NCBI GenBank assembly: GCA_020073365.1
Contig: JAIQFL010000003.1
Span: 25,222 to 89,221 of the forward strand
Reading direction: 5' to 3'
Length of the DNA stretch: 64,000 bases
From: Terriglobia bacterium
GTDB lineage: Bacteria > Acidobacteriota > Terriglobia > Bryobacterales > Bryobacteraceae
The notes beneath the pieces are model-generated. The model searched no databases. It was not told the DNA's origin and saw nothing but the letters and a program-made list of their open reading frames with translations. The translations under genes were made by a program, and so were the position numbers. Numbering within the stretch: the first letter of the stretch is position 1; every line of letters starts with the position of its first letter. This document shows positions 25,451 through 34,756 of this stretch, piece by piece.

Positions 25451-28081
25451 CTACTTCTTCTTAAACAGCCCCTTCAAACGGTTAAAGAAGCCTTTTTTCT
25501 CGTTGGGCTTGGACTGCTCCTGGGCCGGCTGTTGCGCGGCCGCGCCGGCATCCGCAGCCTCCTGCCGCCTGGCGCGCGTGGCTGCCGCTCCAGGCGCCGA
25601 GAGGCCGTCCCCGGACGATCCGGTAATGCGCGGTGCGGTCTCCGCCGGCGAGAGTGCTGCCGGCTTATCGGACGATGGGGTTTCCCAGCCGGTAACCGTG
25701 GTGACCCCTTGACGCCCCGATCCGTGCAGCGGGCAGGTTCCCACGGGCTGGGTCCCCGCAATATACACTTCTCTTCGGATCTTGGGGCAGGCCGCTGAGG
25801 CGGGCATGCCCGATAGCGGGTCGATATCGATGGAGACGATACCGTCCGGCTCCACGAAGGGCTTGGTGTCGCGATACTCGCGATACTGCAAGGCGCGCTT
25901 CATGAACTCCATCCAAATAGGCGCGGCCGAATGGGCGCCTTCCAGGTCGAGATCCCGACTGTCGTCGAACCCCACCCATACCACGCACAGCAACTCCGAG
26001 GTGTAGCCCGCGAACCACCCATCGCGGTCCGAGGTGCCGGTCTTGCCCGCGGCCGGGACGTTGAAGCCGTATCTGGCGCGCACCCCCCCAGCCGTGCCGC
26101 TTCTCAGGACCTCCTCCATGAGGCTGGTCATGAGGTACGCTACGCGCGGGTCGAGTACATGCTTCGGTTCCACTATTTCTTTGTAGGGGGTCTTGCCGTC
26201 CTGCGTCCGCACCTGCGTGATGAAGTTCAGTTTCAAGTAGTTACCCTGGTTGGCAAAGATGGTGTAGGCGCTGGCGGCCTCCAGCGGCGTGATGTCATAC
26301 GATCCCAGGGCCACCGACGGGGTCGGGTGGATTTTGTAGTTCATGCCGGCGCGGTTGGCCATGTCCACCACCGCGTCGTAGCCCACCATTTCGGCCACCT
26401 TTACGGCGGGGATATTCACCGAGTGCGCCAGCGCTTCCCGCAACGTGATCTCGCCGCGGAATGTCTTTTCCATATCACGCGGCTCGTAAGAATATCGGCC
26501 GTTGTCGTACCAGAAGGTGGTTGGCTCGTCCACTACCATGGTGCTGGGCGTTAGGACGGGCGACCTGCCGGTCACGCCCGTTTCCATAGCCGCGGCGTAA
26601 ACAAACGGCTTGAAGATCGACCCCGGCTGGCGCTTTGCCAGGGCACGGTTAAGCTGGCTCATACCGTAGTTTCGGCCGCCGGCCAGAGCCTTGACCGCGC
26701 CGGTGTGCGGATCGATGGCCACCAGCGCCACCTGTGCCTCGGGAGGTGTCTGCCCCTTGAACCGGCGCTGCTTCTTGATCTGCTCATCCACGTTCTGCAT
26801 GCCCAACCGCATGGCCTCGGAAGCGGCCCGCTGCAGGTGCATGTCGAGCGTGGTATAGACCCGAAAGGCATTGGACTGGAAGTTCTCATCCTGGAATTTG
26901 CTCTGCAGGGCGTCGTTCACCAGGTCCACGAAGTACGGAGCTTCCACCGATTGCGTCGCGCCTCTCGCCACTGTAAGGGGCGCCTCGATCGAAAGGGCGT
27001 AATCCCGATCGCTGATGTCGCCGTTGGCCCGCATCAGCCCCAGCACCACGTTGCGCCGCTCGCGCAGACGGTCCGGATGGCGGAACGGGTCGAAGTTGGC
27101 TGGCGACCGGGGTATGCCCGCAAGCTGCGCAGCCTCCGGGAGGGTGAGCTGGGAGAGGTCTTTCCCGAGGTACGCCTCGGCTGCCTGCCCGAAGCCCCGA
27201 ATATTGAAGGTCCCACGCCAACCCAGATCGATCTGATTGGTGTAGTCTTCGAAGATCTCCTCTTTGGACAGCTTCTGCTCGAGCTGCAGCGTGATCATCA
27301 CCTCGGCCAGCTTGCGCGTCCAGCGCTTGTCCTGGTTCAGAAAGAACATGCGAGCGAGCTGCATGCTCAGGGTGGAGGAGCCCTGCGCCTTACGCCCCTC
27401 CTTCAGATCCACGTAGACGGCCTTGATGATGCGGAACGGGTCGAAGCCACCGTGCTGGAAGAAGCGCTTATCCTCCGCCGCGGTGACCGCCTGGATCAAC
27501 ACCGTGGGGATGTCGTGAAACTTCACCATCCGGCGCTTCTCGCGGTTGGGGCCGGTGAGATTGGTGATGAGCTGAGGCTCCAGTTGGTACTGGCTGCGGG
27601 GCGTGTTGTCCCGGAGCGAAATAATCTGCGACACCCTGCCGCCGGCGAACTTGACCACTCCCGGTTCCTGGTCGAAGTAAGAATCGCGCCCCGGGAAGAT
27701 GGAAATGGAATTCTCCGTGACCTGATACGAACCGACCAGGTTGCCGCGCGAATCCGAGTAACCGCTGCGCCGCAGCGCGGCCTTGATTTCCGCCGGAGAG
27801 GTGACGTCGCCCACTACCACCGATTCCGGTGCGGCGTACAGCTTGGCGGTATTCGCAAACGGGCCCGCGCGCAGCCTCTGGTCGATCACCACCGAGTATT
27901 TGTGATAGAAAAACAGGAAGACCGCGAGCCCCAGGATGGTCATCAGGGCAAACCCAACGACCAGAATGCGGCCGGAGGTTCCCAGAAAGAACTTCGCCAG
28001 GCCCGCATTCTTCGGCACCCGGACCTTCATTCCTCTTTTTTGCTTAGCCGCTACTCGTGGCACCAATTCTAATTCTCGCAT
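25451..28081 (-). CDS. Class A penicillin-binding protein, second paralogue
   Basis: The protein has about 876 residues from the ATG at 28081 (alternative ATG at 28030, with AGAGGA very close). It has a membrane helix at about 38-59, a UB2H-like region, a GT51 domain with the catalytic Glu203 in AAEDKRFFQHGGFD, and a transpeptidase domain with SIFK, SVN and KTG motifs. It differs from the PBP at 15580-17952 by a C-terminal extension of about 100 residues that is Ala/Pro/Ser-rich and ends in a lysine-rich patch (KKGFFNRLKGLFKKK). Two similar enzymes 10 kb apart suggest an old duplication with divergence in regulation or partners. Confidence 0.94.
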   Translation of the reverse strand: MRELELVPRVAAKQKRGMKVRVPKNAGLAKFFLGTSGRILVVGFALMTILGLAVFLFFYHKYSVVIDQRLRAGPFANTAKLYAAPESVVVGDVTSPAEIKAALRRSGYSDSRGNLVGSYQVTENSISIFPGRDSYFDQEPGVVKFAGGRVSQIISLRDNTPRSQYQLEPQLITNLTGPNREKRRMVKFHDIPTVLIQAVTAAEDKRFFQHGGFDPFRIIKAVYVDLKEGRKAQGSSTLSMQLARMFFLNQDKRWTRKLAEVMITLQLEQKLSKEEIFEDYTNQIDLGWRGTFNIRGFGQAAEAYLGKDLSQLTLPEAAQLAGIPRSPANFDPFRHPDRLRERRNVVLGLMRANGDISDRDYALSIEAPLTVARGATQSVEAPYFVDLVNDALQSKFQDENFQSNAFRVYTTLDMHLQRAASEAMRLGMQNVDEQIKKQRRFKGQTPPEAQVALVAIDPHTGAVKALAGGRNYGMSQLNRALAKRQPGSIFKPFVYAAAMETGVTGRSPVLTPSTMVVDEPTTFWYDNGRYSYEPRDMEKTFRGEITLREALAHSVNIPAVKVAEMVGYDAVVDMANRAGMNYKIHPTPSVALGSYDITPLEAASAYTIFANQGNYLKLNFITQVRTQDGKTPYKEIVEPKHVLDPRVAYLMTSLMEEVLRSGTAGGVRARYGFNVPAAGKTGTSDRDGWFAGYTSELLCVVWVGFDDSRDLDLEGAHSAAPIWMEFMKRALQYREYRDTKPFVEPDGIVSIDIDPLSGMPASAACPKIRREVYIAGTQPVGTCPLHGSGRQGVTTVTGWETPSSDKPAALSPAETAPRITGSSGDGLSAPGAAATRARRQEAADAGAAAQQPAQEQSKPNEKKGFFNRLKGLFKKK

Positions 28082-28117
28082 AGTGGGACGTGGACATCCG
28101 GTTTTGGGTGTGCCTGG

Positions 28118-28201
28118 CCGTGGTGGGACAGGCGGTTCCGCCTGCCTCACCCGCCTGCGGGCGATTCTTTCCCCGCTTCCTGCGGTCGTGGCTCCGATCG
28201 G
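28118..28201 (+). repeat. Dispersed intergenic repeat, copy B
   Basis: This 84-nt block matches the minus strand of 18173-18256. It contains the palindrome CAGGCGGTTCCGCCTG, the palindrome-like CCCGCCTGCGGG and a closing GGCTCCGATCGG. It occupies the gap directly upstream of the PBP gene. An in-frame extension of that gene to 28150 would translate part of this repeat, an argument against that longer start. Confidence 0.65.
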
Positions 28202-28214
28202 GTCGTCAGCAAGC

Positions 28215-28559
28215 CTACCGGCTGCCGGCCCCGGGATAGAAATGGAGGTTCACGGTATACCCGGGCAAATCCACCCTGACGAAGTAGCGGATGTCGATGC
28301 GCAGTCCGTCCTGTGGATGGGTAATATGCACTTCATCCTCCGTGATCGGAAGTTCCAGTTGGCGGGCTTTTTCGACTACCCAGGTGCGCAGCACATCGTC
28401 GGACTTCGTCTGGTTTTCCACACGGCGTGTAATATCCGACACGAAACTCTGCAGCTTCAGGTTACAGAAATAGTAGGGGGCAAACACTCCCAGGAGAAAA
28501 ACCAGGCCAGCGAGAATGAGGACTGCGGCCCCGATACGCCAGCGCGGAACGCGGCTCAC
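28215..28559 (-). CDS. Single-pass membrane protein of unknown function
   Basis: The 114-residue protein starts at a GTG (28559) that overlaps the stop of the upstream gene (GTGA). It has one N-terminal helix (IGAAVLILAGLVFLLGVFA) and a soluble alpha/beta domain (FVSDITRRVENQTKSDDVLR, then EVHITHPQDGLRIDIRYFV, VDLPGYTVNLHFYPG). The layout is similar to DUF4845-type anchored proteins. The function is not known; coupling to the upstream membrane protein implies a joint role. Confidence 0.7.
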   Translation of the reverse strand: MSRVPRWRIGAAVLILAGLVFLLGVFAPYYFCNLKLQSFVSDITRRVENQTKSDDVLRTWVVEKARQLELPITEDEVHITHPQDGLRIDIRYFVRVDLPGYTVNLHFYPGAGSR

Positions 28560-29011
28560 GGCTGGTCGCCGGGTTCCTTGCTGGAGGCGCAGAGTTCCTC
28601 CCACAGATCGTCGGAATGCGGCGTCCATTCGGGGTTCTCCAGGCCGGAGATCTGCAGCTCATCCTCTTTCAAAGTCCCGTGGCCGTACGTGCAGATATAT
28701 TCGATGCGCGGCCTGCCAAATTGGAGCATCCGGCTCCATGAACCGGTCTCGACCGGCATCCGCAGGCGCCGCAGGCACACCCGGCAACGGTAACGCTGAT
28801 CCCAGATGATGAGGTAGAAAGTCCCCGTGCACAAAAGAAACCACACCAGGACCGCCAGCGTAAAAGGCAGGTCGTAGCCGAAGCGCGGCGGCACGTACGT
28901 AAAGAAGTGCGGTACCTCCGCGGGCCAAGCACTGTTCAGAGCCACCAGCAACCCATACAGCAATGCTCCCCCAGCCACCAGCTTGGCTGCGAAATAGGCC
29001 CAGTAGCGCAT
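28556..29011 (-). CDS. Two-helix membrane protein with a cysteine-rich cytoplasmic part
   Basis: The 151-residue protein has two predicted membrane helices (about 5-25 and 47-70), followed by a soluble part with CRVC and an ICTYGHG segment that might bind metal, ending in an acidic helix (DDLWEELCASS). GGGAG lies about 10 nt before the ATG at 29011. No family is recognised. It forms a two-gene unit with the protein at 28215. Confidence 0.7.
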   Translation of the reverse strand: MRYWAYFAAKLVAGGALLYGLLVALNSAWPAEVPHFFTYVPPRFGYDLPFTLAVLVWFLLCTGTFYLIIWDQRYRCRVCLRRLRMPVETGSWSRMLQFGRPRIEYICTYGHGTLKEDELQISGLENPEWTPHSDDLWEELCASSKEPGDQP

Positions 29012-29434
29012 ATAAATTAGACTCCCGATCCCTGTAATTAGTTTCTAACTTACCACGTTGGGACGGGCCTCGCGGGCTGTCTTTGGTACACGGTTTTCTG
29101 AAACTCCGGCGCGTATCCGAATGCCGCTCGCTACCGCGCGCCACCGGTTCTCCTCACGCCTTCCGGCGCGCCACTCTGATCGGAGCTGCGACCGTAACTA
29201 CTTACCGAGTCAAATTCTTGCCGAAATTGGCAGAATCCCTCGGCGCCATTGGGCGTGGTTCTCTCCGCGCTCTCTGCTTCCTCTGCGCCCTCAGGTTTTG
29301 ACTTTGGCCTTTCTCCGCGGTACCTCCGCGCCTCGGCGTCTCTGCGGTGAGCTTGGTTTTTCCCTGTTTGGCGCCGGCCGCCGGGTTAGGGAGCGGTCTC
29401 CGCGGAATGCGCGGCCGAAGCTGAAACGACGCAC
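29012..29434. other. Repeat-bearing gap without a supported gene
   Basis: The gap carries a GGAGCTGCGACCGT repeat core at 29182-29195. At about 29261-29360 there is a degenerate run of related words (CTCTCCGCG, TCTGCTTCC, TCTGCGCCC, CTCCGCGC, TCTCTGCGGTGAG). Such wordy CT/GC-rich runs recur between genes in environmental genomes of this kind. The ORF at 29058-29504 lies in this repeat, runs antisense into the proline dehydrogenase gene and has no coding character. Confidence 0.5.
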
Positions 29435-30343
29435 CTACCTGCGGAACAGATTCCGCAGGATGAACAGAATGTTGGCCGGCCGTTCCGCAAGACGACGCAT
29501 GTAGTAGGGGTACCAGGCCTTGCCGAACGGGACGTAGAGACGCAGGCGATACCCTTCGGCGATGAGCCGGCGCTGGAGGTCGCGCCGTATGCCGTAGAGC
29601 ATCTGGAATTCGAAGGACTCCCGAGGGATCTTCTGCGCCGTGGCGTAGGCCTTGGTCTGCTCGATCATTTTTTCATCGTGTGTCGCGATGGCGGGGTAGG
29701 CGCCTTTGTTCAGCAGAAGCTGCATCAACTCGACGAAGTTCCGGTCGACTTCGGACTTCTGCAGAAAGGCCACGCTGGCCGGCTCCAGGTAGGCACCTTT
29801 GCAAAGCCGGACCCGGATACCGCCGCTGCAAAGCTTTTCGACATCCTGCTTGGCGCGATAGAGGTAGGCCTGAATTACGATGCCCACTGCGCCGTACCGC
29901 TCGTGCAGATCGGTCACCAGATCGATGGTGCGCTGCGCATACTCGCTCGATTCCATATCGACCCGCACGAAGCCCTTCAGCTCGGCCGCGCGCCTCACCA
30001 GTTGCTCCACGTTGGCCCGGCACTGGTCGTAGGAGAAGTCGAGTCCGAACTGCGTGAGCTTGAGCGAGACGTTGCCGGATATGCCGGACTCGTGGAGGGC
30101 GGAGAGGGTGCGCAGGTAAACGTCCCGCGCGGCGGCTGCTTCTTCCAGTGTGGAGACGCTCTCGCCGAGATGGTCGAGGGTGATGGTGATGCCTTCCGCA
30201 TTGAGCTTGCGGCTGACGTCCAGCGCCTGATCGAGAGTCTCCCCCGCCACAAAGCGGGTGGCGAAGCGCTGGGCCAGTGAAGAGGTTTCCATCCATCTCC
30301 GCAAGTGCTTTTGGTGCGATAGGTACAGGAGGAAGCGGCGCAC
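29435..30343 (-). CDS. Proline dehydrogenase (monofunctional, FAD-dependent)
   Basis: The protein has about 302 residues from the GTG at 30343; TTG 30379 and GTG 30376 are upstream alternatives. It oxidises proline to pyrroline-5-carboxylate and feeds electrons to the quinone pool. The beta/alpha barrel motifs are clear: ITLDHLGESV, NVSLKLTQFG, RVDMESSEYAQRT, IVIQAYLYRAKQD, RVRLCKGAY, ATHDEKMI and FEFQMLYGIRRDLQRRL. YVPFGKAWYPYYMRRLAERP holds the FAD/proline-binding Tyr-x-x-Arg-Arg. No pyrroline-5-carboxylate dehydrogenase gene is adjacent. Confidence 0.95.
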   Translation of the reverse strand: MRRFLLYLSHQKHLRRWMETSSLAQRFATRFVAGETLDQALDVSRKLNAEGITITLDHLGESVSTLEEAAAARDVYLRTLSALHESGISGNVSLKLTQFGLDFSYDQCRANVEQLVRRAAELKGFVRVDMESSEYAQRTIDLVTDLHERYGAVGIVIQAYLYRAKQDVEKLCSGGIRVRLCKGAYLEPASVAFLQKSEVDRNFVELMQLLLNKGAYPAIATHDEKMIEQTKAYATAQKIPRESFEFQMLYGIRRDLQRRLIAEGYRLRLYVPFGKAWYPYYMRRLAERPANILFILRNLFRR

Positions 30344-30408
30344 GAACTCCAGCCTAGCACCGTGCGCCAAGGCCACCAAGACGACGGCGGCACTCTGCTA
30401 GACTGCGG

Positions 30409-30588
30409 GTGTTGGAATCCAGCGAAGAGATTCAGCCTCGGCCCGGAGAGCTGCGTTGCTCCCGCTGTTTTTCGCTCGACATCGTGCCTTCTCTCCCCCG
30501 CGGACTCATCGATGAGCTGATGCGCAGATGGGGCCGCGTACCCAAGCAGTGCCGCTTTTGCGGTAGAAGGTTCAACGTGAAAGCTTAA
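30409..30588 (+). CDS. Small zinc-ribbon protein
   Basis: A 59-residue frame from a GTG at 30409 encodes GELRCSRCFSLDIVPSLPRG and ends KQCRFCGRRFNVKA. The two CxxC knuckles, about 30 residues apart, are the pattern of a zinc ribbon. No close family is recognised. It is divergent from proline dehydrogenase, with 29-65 nt between starts depending on the choice. The ribosome-binding site is weak, so the start is uncertain (TTG 30412 also possible). Confidence 0.5.
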   Translation: MLESSEEIQPRPGELRCSRCFSLDIVPSLPRGLIDELMRRWGRVPKQCRFCGRRFNVKA

Positions 30589-30760
30589 TCTCCAGGTCTG
30601 TCACCGCCGATGCAGTCAGACGCGAATGGGTTCAGCGGCGCCTCACGGGATAAGTTGGCTGGCGCAAAAATAGCTTCTCAGCCGGATTCAAGAATCACCG
30701 GAGTAGCATCGCGCGGTTTCGCGGTGGCAACCGGCGGCTCGCCGGAGGTATGGTAGAAAC

Positions 30761-31270
30761 ATGAGCGTCGCAGCCTTGATCTCCGTTGAAGAGTACTTGC
30801 GGACCTCGTACAGCCCGGACCGCGAGTATCGGGATGGCGTGCTGGTGGAGCGCAACGTGGGCAAGAAATCGCATGCAGAATTGCAGACCGCCCTGGGGCA
30901 GTATATCCGCAACAGACGAAAACAGTGGAATATCAAGGTGTATACGGAGATGCGGATCCAAGCTCGTGAAGGATGGTATCCGATTCCGGACGTGTGCGTC
31001 TATCCCCTGCCCGAACCCGAGGGAGAGGTTCCGGAAAAGCCGCCATTCCTGTGGATCGAGATTCTGTCGCCGGACGACAGGATGACGGAGGTCTGGGAAA
31101 AGGCGAGGAACGCGATCGCTTGCGGCACCCCCTACGTGTGGATCATCGATCCGTACACGCTCGAGAGCGAACTGTGGACTGCCTCTGGGAAAATGCAGGT
31201 CGCCGACCGAACTCTTCGGCTGCCGGATTCGCCTATCGTCATTCCACTGGCGGACGTTCTGGAGGAGTAG
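30761..31270 (+). CDS. Uma2-family (DUF820) putative restriction-endonuclease-fold protein
   Basis: The 169-residue protein matches the Uma2 pattern: SVEEYLRTSYSPDREYRDGVLVERNVG, then SHAELQTALGQYIRNRRKQW, IPDVCVYP, FLWIEILSPDDRMTEVWEKARNA and GTPYVWIIDPYTLE. The PDVCV, WIEILSPD and K residues correspond to the PD-(D/E)xK-like core. The biological role of Uma2 proteins is unsettled; copies are scattered and abundant in Cyanobacteria and Acidobacteriota. It stands alone. Confidence 0.9.
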   Translation: MSVAALISVEEYLRTSYSPDREYRDGVLVERNVGKKSHAELQTALGQYIRNRRKQWNIKVYTEMRIQAREGWYPIPDVCVYPLPEPEGEVPEKPPFLWIEILSPDDRMTEVWEKARNAIACGTPYVWIIDPYTLESELWTASGKMQVADRTLRLPDSPIVIPLADVLEE

Positions 31271-31446
31271 TCGGCGGGCCTCCGGTCCGGCGTGCCATCC
31301 GGAGGGCAGCCGGCATTCCGGTGGCTTTTCCCTCCAGTGGGTGTTTTCCGACTCGCCCCAACAAAAACGTCAGGCGAACCGTTCCGCCTGCCCCATGAGT
31401 CGCCACGTCTCCCAAGCCCCCACACAGCCAGGAGCCGCTCGGCCGC

Positions 31447-34400
31447 TCACCAGATCAACCGCAGTCCGATCTGGAGCCGCCGCGCGTTGGTGCCGTCGGG
31501 GAAACCTTGCGACGCGGTACCCTGCCCGACATTGGACTGGTAAGTGAGCGTGGGAACGCCCGCCACTGAAGAGTACACATACTCGCGCGTGTTCACGCTC
31601 GTAAAGAAGCGGTGGTTGAAGATGTTGAATGCGTCAAACGTGAACATGGCCTTGGCGCGTTCCTTGATCGGGAATATCTTGGAAATCCGCGCGTCCAACT
31701 TGGATTGCTCGCCAACATCCAGACTGTTAATCGGCAGGAACGGAACGCGGCCACCCAGACCGCCGCTGGTGTAGCCGTTCAGCGTCCCGTTGTTGGCCGA
31801 GGTGAAACCGGTCGGGGCCGGAGTGGTGGACACCTGAACCGTTGGGGTCGCGTGCGGAGACGAGTTGACGAAAGCCAGGAGCGCGAGTTGCCAGTTGTCG
31901 ATCAGGTACCTGGCAGCGGCGTTCCCATTGTGGATAAACTTAGGAGCCCAAACCGCGCTCAGGCCCAAACGCTGGCGGACGTCGAGAGTGGAAGTGCCTT
32001 TCTCGCCGCGGTAATCCCCGGGGATATAGGTCTGCGGGCCGCCGCTGGCGAAGATGTTGGGAGTACCGGCGCCCCCTTGGCCTTCATCGATCGCGTGCGA
32101 CCACGTGTAGGAAACCGAACCGGTAAACGATTGGGACATGCGCTTATTCAACTGGAGCGCCAGGCCGTTGTACCAGCTATTAAGACCGGCATCCACCACG
32201 TTGATACGGGCGTAGCGGGGATCCACGCGGTTCTGGCGCACATAGATGGGAGTGGTGTAAGAGCCGGTCTGGTTGCCGCCGGCGTCGTTGATGCGGTACG
32301 TGAGACTGCCCGCCGGAGGTCCGATATTGATGTCGTTGACCGAAGTCAGGTGCAAGCCGCGGCTCCAGATGTAGGAGGCCGTGAACGACAGGTCATTGGT
32401 GAGCTGGTGCTCAATCGCGAGGTCTGCCTGCTGGGTGTACGGAGTCCGGAAGTCCTTGGAGGCGATGTTCAGGCTGACCGATCCGGCGGGCGGATTGAAG
32501 TTGCCGCTGTTGGGGAGCACGTTGGGAAAGACCGGGCCATTGGCTTTGTCGCTGGCGTTCGAGGAATTCAGCGAGATGGCCTTCTGGTAGAGACCGTTGC
32601 CCAGGAAGAAGGTGTTGATGAGTCCTCCGGGATAGCGGCCGTTAAATATGCCGTAGCCGCCGCGGACGACGGTCCGGTCATTGCGGCCGAGTGTGTAAGC
32701 AAAGCCGATGCGCGGAGCAAATTCCTTGTTATAGGTTGGAATGCGCCCGGTGGCGGGATAGTCCGGATTGGTAAGGGTGGGTTGCGGCAGGGACGTGTAG
32801 TCGTAGCGCACCCCGAGATTCAACGTCAGGCGCGTCGAGGCCTTGTATTGATCCTGCAAAAATACGCTGTAGTCCGTGAGGTACAGGTCGACTTCGGGGT
32901 TGCCGATCGTCTGCGTGAACGTAGACCAGTCCTTGTTGCCCACGGAGTTGCCGGAGAAGTCCGACGCCAGCGCCGTCCAACTCGGAAAGGTGTAAGTGCC
33001 GGTTCGGTTGAACAGCAGGTTGGTGTAGTCCTCCGTCCGAATGACTTCGCCGCCCAACTTCAGCGTATGCCTGCCTTTCGTCCAGGTCAAGGTGTCGGCG
33101 TACGAAAAGCGGTTCTCGCTGGGGTTGGTGCGTGGGTAGTCGGTCGCCGTACCGAGTAAGCTCTGGCCTGTTACGTTGATGCCCAGGAATCCAATGCCGG
33201 GTATCGCGAGTTGGTCGTTCGGATAATCGAATTGCTTGTCCTTGAACCAGCCGAAGCGGAATTCGTTGACCATGGTGTTGGAGGGGATCGCCGTCCAGGT
33301 GAAACGGCCGTACTTGGAGCGAACCGATGAGTTGACGTTGTTGCCGACGCCGTTGCCGTTGTTCAGCACGGCCTGGGTCTGCAAGCCGTTAGGCGAGACC
33401 CAGCGGAGCACGTTCAGGCTGGCGCTGAAGGAATTGCGCTCGGTGGGACGCCAGTCCAGCTTGCCGAACCCGAGATCCTGAGTCGCCGTGCGATCCAGGG
33501 TCTGAAACTGGCGATCCAGGAAGCGGCGGGCGGTTTCGCACTGCGCGGCGCTGGCGGTACAAGTGGCGATGAAGTTTCCATTGGTATCGAACAGCGAGCT
33601 GCCGGCGGCCGTGATTGAGGCGATCAGCGGGAAATTGCGGCGCATGGCTTCGTAGTTGGCAAAGTAGAAGAGCTTGTCCTTGACGATCTTGCCGCCGGCG
33701 CTGGCCCCGAGCTGGTTGCGCTTTTCCTCCGGGTTGATTGTGGCGAATGTGTCCTTGGCATTGAAATCCTGGTTGCGGAAGAACCAGTAGCCGGTGCCGT
33801 GGAAATCGTTCGATCCGCTGCGCGTCACCGTGTTGACTACGCCACCGGTGGCGTGTCCGAACTCGGCCGAGTAGTTGTTCGAGACCACCTGGAATTCCTG
33901 CACAGCGTCCTGCGAAATCTGCGAGGTGATGCGGGTGCGCCCGGCGTTCTCGTTATAGTACTGTTCGGTGGTATCGTTGCCGTCGGTAAGAAAGGAGTTG
34001 CCGCCGGCGATGCCGCGGAAAGAGACCAGGCCGAACGTGCCGTCGGGCACCACGGAGGGAGACAACAGAACAAACGAGTCCACACGGCGGCCGTTGATTG
34101 GCAGATCCAGGATCTGGCCGCTGCCAATCACCTGCGACACATCGGTCTTGGTGGAGTCTACCAGGGGCGCGGTCGCTTCCACCTGAATCTGCGTGGCGGT
34201 GCCGGCCACTGTCAGCACTACGTCGAGGCTCAGATTCTGGCCCACCAGAACCTGGAAGTCCTTCACTTCATACGTTGCGAAACCTGTCTTGCCGATCGTC
34301 ACGGTATAGCCGGTGGCGGGCACCAGCGACGGCGCAGTGAAGAGACCGGCCTCCGTCGTGTTGAGAGTTCTCTTAATACCTTTGGATTCGTTGGAAACCA

Positions 34401-34539
34401 CTACCTGAGCATCCGGCACGGCTGCACCGGAAGCATCGTGGACGGTTCCGGAAATCGCTCCCAAGCCGGCTACCGACTGAGCAAAGGCCGCGCAGGAGAG
34501 CGCCAATGAAAGGAGTGCTACTGCTGTTGCTTTTCTCAT
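31447..34539 (-). CDS. Oar-like TonB-dependent receptor, tandem copy 1
   Basis: The 1030-residue protein has a signal peptide (MRKATAVALLSLALSCAAFAQ), a carboxypeptidase-regulatory-like domain (about 28-110, GAISGTVHDASGAAVPDAQV), a plug region with LPINGRRVDSFVLLSPSV and FRGIAGGNSFLTDGNDTTEQ, and a barrel ending RRLQIGLRLIW. AAGG lies about 7-8 nt before the ATG. Plug motifs are nearly the same as in the receptor directly upstream (34757-37810), so the two are tandem paralogues. The ligand is unknown. Confidence 0.92.
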   Translation of the reverse strand: MRKATAVALLSLALSCAAFAQSVAGLGAISGTVHDASGAAVPDAQVVVSNESKGIKRTLNTTEAGLFTAPSLVPATGYTVTIGKTGFATYEVKDFQVLVGQNLSLDVVLTVAGTATQIQVEATAPLVDSTKTDVSQVIGSGQILDLPINGRRVDSFVLLSPSVVPDGTFGLVSFRGIAGGNSFLTDGNDTTEQYYNENAGRTRITSQISQDAVQEFQVVSNNYSAEFGHATGGVVNTVTRSGSNDFHGTGYWFFRNQDFNAKDTFATINPEEKRNQLGASAGGKIVKDKLFYFANYEAMRRNFPLIASITAAGSSLFDTNGNFIATCTASAAQCETARRFLDRQFQTLDRTATQDLGFGKLDWRPTERNSFSASLNVLRWVSPNGLQTQAVLNNGNGVGNNVNSSVRSKYGRFTWTAIPSNTMVNEFRFGWFKDKQFDYPNDQLAIPGIGFLGINVTGQSLLGTATDYPRTNPSENRFSYADTLTWTKGRHTLKLGGEVIRTEDYTNLLFNRTGTYTFPSWTALASDFSGNSVGNKDWSTFTQTIGNPEVDLYLTDYSVFLQDQYKASTRLTLNLGVRYDYTSLPQPTLTNPDYPATGRIPTYNKEFAPRIGFAYTLGRNDRTVVRGGYGIFNGRYPGGLINTFFLGNGLYQKAISLNSSNASDKANGPVFPNVLPNSGNFNPPAGSVSLNIASKDFRTPYTQQADLAIEHQLTNDLSFTASYIWSRGLHLTSVNDINIGPPAGSLTYRINDAGGNQTGSYTTPIYVRQNRVDPRYARINVVDAGLNSWYNGLALQLNKRMSQSFTGSVSYTWSHAIDEGQGGAGTPNIFASGGPQTYIPGDYRGEKGTSTLDVRQRLGLSAVWAPKFIHNGNAAARYLIDNWQLALLAFVNSSPHATPTVQVSTTPAPTGFTSANNGTLNGYTSGGLGGRVPFLPINSLDVGEQSKLDARISKIFPIKERAKAMFTFDAFNIFNHRFFTSVNTREYVYSSVAGVPTLTYQSNVGQGTASQGFPDGTNARRLQIGLRLIW

Positions 34540-34756
34540 ATTCTGACCTTTTATTAATCTTTTTCGACCCTGAACTCAGAATACCAAAATCCCCTTGCAA
34601 CGGTATTGACAGAACGTTCAAAGGGTCTGCCAAGGCTTCCTGCGCTGGTAACAACACTAACGCGCAGGCGCCTTTTTTTGACGCCTGCCCGTTGCCCTTC
34701 CGCGAGTCATTCAAGCCCGTGCCGGCTTCGGGCATTCCCGCCCGCCTCTCCTGAGG
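34540..34756. other. Spacer between the tandem receptors
   Basis: About 217 nt separate the stop of one receptor from the start of the next on the minus strand. The sequence is richer in A+T near 34540-34600, where a promoter for the downstream copy is likely. No convincing small gene is present. Confidence 0.4.
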
